Below, piece by piece: positions 6,020 through 8,524 of a stretch of 8,524 nucleotides of DNA. Where the stretch lies: the NCBI GenBank assembly GCA_002773575.1, contig PFAT01000047.1, forward strand, positions 1 through 8,524. Reading direction: 5' to 3'. The stretch comes from Candidatus Falkowbacteria bacterium CG10_big_fil_rev_8_21_14_0_10_44_15 (GTDB lineage Bacteria; Patescibacteriota; Patescibacteriia; Patescibacteriales; XYC2-FULL-47-12). The notes under the pieces were generated by a model. That model saw only the letters and a program-made list of their open reading frames with translations, was not told where the DNA came from and did no database searches. The first letter of the stretch is position 1, and every line of letters starts with the position of its first letter. The translations under genes and the position numbers were made by a program.

Positions 6020-6073
6020 TTTGCATAAATTATTTTTTGCAGTATTTGCATAAATTTGTAGATTTGCATTATA
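6017..6073 (-). repeat. Right inverted repeat of the GxxExxY cassette
   Basis: TAATTTGCAT (6017-6026) is the reverse complement of 5607-5616 and includes the stop codon of the GxxExxY gene. TTTGCAGTATTTGCAT (6036-6051) matches the inverted 16-nt unit with one mismatch. TTTGTAGATTTGCAT (6055-6069) matches it with one missing base. ATTTGCATTATA closes the repeat on the first base of the rnhA ATG. Confidence 0.8.
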
Positions 6074-6540
6074 TGGCTGACTTGAATTGTAAAAAACTTA
6101 TTATTCACACCGACGGCGGCGCGCGCGGCAACCCGGGACCGGCCGGCATTGGCATAACCCTCACCCCCATATCTCCCGCAGTACTGCGGGACGAGGGGGA
6201 GATTCAGATTGCCGAGTATATCGGCGAGGCGACTAATAATCAGGCCGAATACAAAGCGGTTATTAGAGCCATGGAGGAAGCGCGGAAGTTAAACGCCAGC
6301 GAGCTGGAATTTTACCTAGACAGCGAGCTAGTAGTTAAACAGTTGAATAGGGAGTATAAGGTAAAAAATAAAGAGTTAGCTCCGTTATTTATGAAAGTTT
6401 ATAATTTGTCGCAAGGTTTTCGCAAAGTCACTTTTAAACATGTTATCCGGGAAAGAAACAAAGAGGCGGATGCGCTGGTCAATAAAGCCATAGACTCAAG
6501 AACAGTAATTGATAAGAAATTTAACAATAATTGGAGTTAA
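6073..6540 (+). CDS. rnhA: Ribonuclease HI
   Basis: RNase HI cuts the RNA strand of RNA-DNA hybrids in the cytoplasm, removing R-loops and primer remnants with two metal ions. Numbered from the ATG at 6073, the protein has 155 residues and the full acidic set: Asp14 in HTDGGARGNPGPAG, Glu59 in NNQAEYKA, Asp83 in LDSELVVKQL and Asp133 in ERNKEADALVN. A frame extends up to an ATG at 6037. I prefer 6073 because the 12 extra residues are encoded wholly by the cassette's inverted repeat and family proteins start just before the KLIIHTDGG strand. No Shine-Dalgarno sequence precedes it. The segment TLTPISPAVLRDEGE (29-43), where homologues have a short strand-turn-strand, contains a degenerate palindromic repeat. 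The stop codon ends 1 nt before the next ATG, so translation may be coupled. Confidence 0.93.
   Translation: MADLNCKKLIIHTDGGARGNPGPAGIGITLTPISPAVLRDEGEIQIAEYIGEATNNQAEYKAVIRAMEEARKLNASELEFYLDSELVVKQLNREYKVKNKELAPLFMKVYNLSQGFRKVTFKHVIRERNKEADALVNKAIDSRTVIDKKFNNNWS
6158..6202 (+). repeat. Degenerate palindromic element in rnhA
   Basis: CCCTCACCCCC (6159-6169) resembles the left outer arm of the elements in lepA and recJ. It is followed by CCCGCAGTACTGCGGG (6175-6190), a perfect 16-nt palindrome. ATCTCCC (6171-6177) can alternatively pair with GGGAGAT (6196-6202). The stretch is read in frame as LTPISPAVLRDEGE. It is less like the other copies, so I treat it as a diverged or different member of the family. 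Confidence 0.6.
6533..6536 (+). promoter_or_regulatory. Shine-Dalgarno GGAG that fixes the FtsB/DivIC start
   Basis: GGAG at the very end of rnhA lies 5 nt before the ATG at 6542. It is the only convincing ribosome binding site in the window. It supports 6542 over the longer frame opening at 6509 inside rnhA. Confidence 0.65.
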
Positions 6541-6541
6541 T

Positions 6542-6988
6542 ATGCGTTTTCGCGGCATCAAAACGGATTCTATTTTTAAGCGGGGTCTTTGGCGCTCCAA
6601 AATTTTAGCCATTATTATTTTAGCCGCCGTTATTTTAATTCTTTTTCCTTTGACGAAAAAAATTAATCAGCAAAGGGCGCTGAATAAAGAAATCAGAGAG
6701 CTGGAAGCCGAAGCCGAACGCATTGACAACAAAAATAAAGATTTAGGCGAGTTGCTTAATTATCTCCAAAGCGACGGTTTCGCCGAAAAAGAAGCCCGGC
6801 TTAATTTGGATTTAAAAAAGCCGGGAGAAAAAGTAGTAATCGTCAAAGACGCGGCGCGGCTCCCGACGGCGCCGGAGCAGTCTAAATCCGTTTTTAACAT
6901 CCCGGGTTTGGATAAAAATATCACTGAAACTAAAAGCAATCCGCGCAAATGGCTGGATTATTTTTTTAACGCGGCCTCCAGCCGATGA
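6542..6988 (+). CDS. FtsB/DivIC-like septum formation initiator
   Basis: Proteins of this family are single-span membrane components of the divisome. They form coiled-coil complexes with FtsL and FtsQ/DivIB that help switch on septal cell-wall synthesis. This 148-residue protein has a basic cytoplasmic N terminus, one transmembrane helix (about 19-37, KILAIIILAAVILILFPL) and a heptad-like coiled coil (about 40-75, rich in E, L, K and N). The characteristic post-coil motif GFAEKEARLNLDLKKPGEKVVIV follows, then a ~45-residue low-complexity tail. The start at 6542 has a good Shine-Dalgarno sequence. The frame also opens at 6509, but the extra 11 residues overlap rnhA and look unlike the family. 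The TGA stop is in frame with the next gene, four codons before its ATG. FtsB and DivIC cannot be told apart by sequence alone here. Confidence 0.88.
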   Translation: MRFRGIKTDSIFKRGLWRSKILAIIILAAVILILFPLTKKINQQRALNKEIRELEAEAERIDNKNKDLGELLNYLQSDGFAEKEARLNLDLKKPGEKVVIVKDAARLPTAPEQSKSVFNIPGLDKNITETKSNPRKWLDYFFNAASSR

Positions 6989-7000
6989 CCGTTAATCGTT

Positions 7001-8464
7001 ATGGTTAAGCAGCTTGATGGCATAAAAAAAGTGCGGCGGCCGGCGATGGCTAAAGATACTCTGCCGCTCGCGTCAAACCCAAAAACCGCCGATAAAGTTT
7101 ACAACGCCGCCGGAGTCGCGCCGCCGCGCTCGGTTGACAGCGCGCAAAATTTACAGCGCGGGGGCTCCTTTAGCGCGGCCGATACGGTTAACGAATTCGG
7201 CCCGCCGCCGTTTCCGTCGGGCAAATTTTGGTTTAACCCCTCGCGTTTAGCGGAGCGGGCGAAACAAAAGCGCACCCGGCGCGAATCAGCGGCCGAGCGG
7301 GCACGGCAGGCAAAGGAGGAAAAATTAAAACAACAGGCGGCCTCGCGCCAAGAGCGCCTGATTACCGAGCAGAGCGCGGCGGAGGCGGCGCGCCTGGATT
7401 TAAACGAAGAAAAACAACGGCAGGAAAAAACGCGCCGCGCTAAAAACCGGCTGCGGGCGGAAAAATTAGCGCTCAAATTAAAAGCGAAAGAAGAAAGAAA
7501 AAAATTAGCCGCCGAGCGGCGGGCGGCGCGTAAAAAGGCCTTCGCCAAAAAGATAAAAAAAATTAAAAATTATTTCAAGCAGCGGGCAAAGCGGTTTGCT
7601 TTAACCGGCGCGGCCGTTATCGTCATTTTAATCGCAGTCGTCAGCGGTTTGTCTTATCTCGTCTATTCCCGCCCGCGCACCGATAATTTAGTCACCGTCT
7701 TAGTTAACCGTCTGCCTTGGCCGGCCATGATAGTCAACGGGAGGCCGATAAGATATTCCGCTTACCTTAATGAGTTGCGGCTTTGGAGCGATTATTACGC
7801 GAGCGAGGCCGGCGGGGAAGCGGCGGATAAAAATCGTTTAGTCAGAGAAAAGTTAGTTTATTATAATATTTTAAAAAAGTTAGCCGTTGCCTATGGCGTT
7901 AAAATAAATGATGAGGAAAAACAAGCGGCTTTTAAGCAGTTTGCCGCAAGCGCCGGCGGAGAAGAAAAATTAATTGATAAAATCTATAACGAGTACGGCT
8001 TAACCAAAGAAACGTTTGTTGATAAAGTAGTTTATTATCAAGTTTTAGCGGCTAAAATAAAACGGACCTTTATTGCCGATGACAAGTTGCATCAAGGAGC
8101 CACTTTGCGCTTAGCGAAAGTAGCGGCGCTGTTAGAAAAAAACAAAGACGATTTTGAAACGCTCGCGCAAAAATATAGCGAAGACATACATGCCCTGCAG
8201 GGCGGCGACATCGGCTATGTAAAAACAAACGCGATGAATGAGGCGCTGAAAGCGGCCGCGCAAAATTTAGCGGCTGGCGAAGTCAGCCAGGTAATAAAAG
8301 AAGAAGACAAATATTTTATCGTGAAAGTTTATGACCGTAAAATAAATCGCCGTCAGGAAGAAGAAGTTTGGCTGAAGCAAATAACTATTTTTACTAATTA
8401 CGATTTTGACGAATATTTGGCGGATTTAAGAGCGCGGGCGAAGGTTTGGATGTTAATTAAATGA
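7001..8464 (+). CDS. Membrane-anchored SurA/PrsA-like foldase with a parvulin-type domain
   Basis: Layout of the 487 residues: a low-complexity N terminus (1-75); a very charged K/R/E/A/Q-rich, probably helical cytoplasmic stretch (about 80-195); one transmembrane helix (about 199-222); then an extracytoplasmic SurA_N-like chaperone region (about 233-350, starting WPAMIVNGRPIRYSAYL); and a PpiC-like domain (about 360-450). The parvulin domain is recognised by DFETLAQKYSED, GGDIGYVKTNAMNEALKAAA, LAAGEVSQVI and DKYFIVKVYD. The first parvulin strand, usually ASHILV-like, is not obvious. Peptidyl-prolyl isomerase activity is therefore uncertain and a pure chaperone role is possible. It would act on exported proteins outside the membrane, which suits its place beside a divisome gene. 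No Shine-Dalgarno sequence precedes 7001, and Met16 at 7046 is an alternative start. The long charged cytoplasmic tail is unusual for PrsA/SurA. Confidence 0.82.
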   Translation: MVKQLDGIKKVRRPAMAKDTLPLASNPKTADKVYNAAGVAPPRSVDSAQNLQRGGSFSAADTVNEFGPPPFPSGKFWFNPSRLAERAKQKRTRRESAAERARQAKEEKLKQQAASRQERLITEQSAAEAARLDLNEEKQRQEKTRRAKNRLRAEKLALKLKAKEERKKLAAERRAARKKAFAKKIKKIKNYFKQRAKRFALTGAAVIVILIAVVSGLSYLVYSRPRTDNLVTVLVNRLPWPAMIVNGRPIRYSAYLNELRLWSDYYASEAGGEAADKNRLVREKLVYYNILKKLAVAYGVKINDEEKQAAFKQFAASAGGEEKLIDKIYNEYGLTKETFVDKVVYYQVLAAKIKRTFIADDKLHQGATLRLAKVAALLEKNKDDFETLAQKYSEDIHALQGGDIGYVKTNAMNEALKAAAQNLAAGEVSQVIKEEDKYFIVKVYDRKINRRQEEEVWLKQITIFTNYDFDEYLADLRARAKVWMLIK

Positions 8465-8465
8465 G

Positions 8466-8491
8466 TAGAGACGCGCCACGGCGCGTCTTTA
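8466..8491 (+). terminator. GC-rich hairpin after the foldase gene (terminator or palindromic repeat)
   Basis: AGACGCGC (8469-8476) pairs with GCGCGTCT (8481-8488) around the loop CACG. The stem extends to 11 bp (8466-8476 with 8481-8491) if one G-T pair is allowed. It begins 2 nt after the TGA stop of the foldase gene. Only three T residues follow before an A run, so termination may be inefficient. The TAGAGACGCGCC...GGCGCGTCT form also resembles a dispersed palindrome I recall from many bacterial genomes. The remaining 33 nt are AT-rich and include TATAAT (8497-8502), with no clear -35 box. Confidence 0.65.
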
Positions 8492-8524
8492 AAAATTATA
8501 ATCAGTATATTTAAGAAATATTTT

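Larger units (their letters stand above)
5559..6073 (+). mobile_element. Putative inverted-repeat cassette carrying a GxxExxY gene
   Basis: A 515-nt unit begins TATAATGCAAAT (5559-5570) and ends with its exact reverse complement ATTTGCATTATA (6062-6073). The inverted repeats extend about 57 nt inward on each side with few mismatches and gaps. The single gene inside starts 4 nt after the left repeat, and the right repeat begins at its stop codon. By hand count the gene is about 29% G+C, against about 50% in sampled recJ sequence. The unit sits exactly between recJ and rnhA. There is no transposase, so any movement would need the encoded nuclease-fold protein or an enzyme supplied in trans. The element status is inferred from structure and composition only. 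Confidence 0.6.

Noticed and set aside
6037..6072. Longer rnhA start giving 12 more residues
   Set aside because: The added residues are translated inverted-repeat DNA and RNase HI homologues begin just before the first strand. The ATG at 6073 is preferred.
6509..6541. Longer start for the FtsB/DivIC-like gene, overlapping rnhA
   Set aside because: The ATG at 6542 has a GGAG 5 nt upstream and gives a family-like basic N terminus. The extension does not.
6986..6988. TGA recoded as glycine or tryptophan (Gracilibacteria- or Mycoplasma-type code)
   Set aside because: None of the long genes has an internal in-frame TGA, and TGA occurs only at sensible gene ends (6986 and 8462). The standard bacterial code fits.
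7099..7548. Open reading frame of 149 codons on the reverse strand
   Set aside because: It lies opposite the biased K/R/E/A-rich part of the foldase gene. Its product is a Ser/Arg/Ala/Phe-rich string with no recognisable domain, typical of antisense to GC-rich charged codons.

Overview
All eight genes I can support lie on the + strand. Together they look like a stretch of a Patescibacteria (Candidate Phyla Radiation) chromosome, possibly one of the Parcubacteria-type lineages. This placement is inference: it rests on the RecJ / RNase HI / FtsB-DivIC / parvulin neighbourhood, the near absence of Shine-Dalgarno sequences, the Patescibacteria-like GxxExxY protein, and host codons rich in GCG, GCC, TTA and AAA. 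TGA serves as a stop codon and no gene has an in-frame TGA, so the standard bacterial code fits.

Layout. A rho-independent terminator of an upstream gene (44-79) and a possible promoter precede lepA (142-2031). lepA is followed after 3 nt by a membrane protein fused to a spermidine-synthase-like domain (2035-3510). Next come a 32-residue membrane micro-ORF (3520-3618) and an AT-rich imperfect inverted repeat (3620-3715). recJ follows (3720-5582), then a cassette (5559-6073) in which a low-GC GxxExxY nuclease-fold gene (5621-6019) sits between ~57-nt inverted repeats. After it come rnhA (6073-6540), an FtsB/DivIC-like divisome gene (6542-6988) and a membrane-anchored PrsA/SurA-like foldase gene (7001-8464). 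A GC-rich hairpin (8466-8491) closes the window. No convincing terminator lies between 142 and 8464, so one long operon with housekeeping roles in translation, DNA repair, R-loop removal, division and protein folding is plausible.

Two populations of repeats overlie this ordinary gene set. The first is a GC-rich palindromic element, with arms like CCCCTCTCCTT/AAGGAGAGGGG. It has inserted in frame in conserved proteins: twice in lepA, twice in recJ and, in a degenerate form, once in rnhA. Each adds a low-complexity peptide such as SPSPYQGEG at a position expected to be a surface loop. The second is an AT-rich family built on ATGCAAATACTACAAA-like units. It flanks the GxxExxY gene as inverted repeats, and a possibly related solo hairpin lies upstream of recJ. 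The GxxExxY cassette supplies the last residues and stop codon of recJ and ends on the first base of the rnhA start codon. It is the best candidate here for an undescribed mobile unit.
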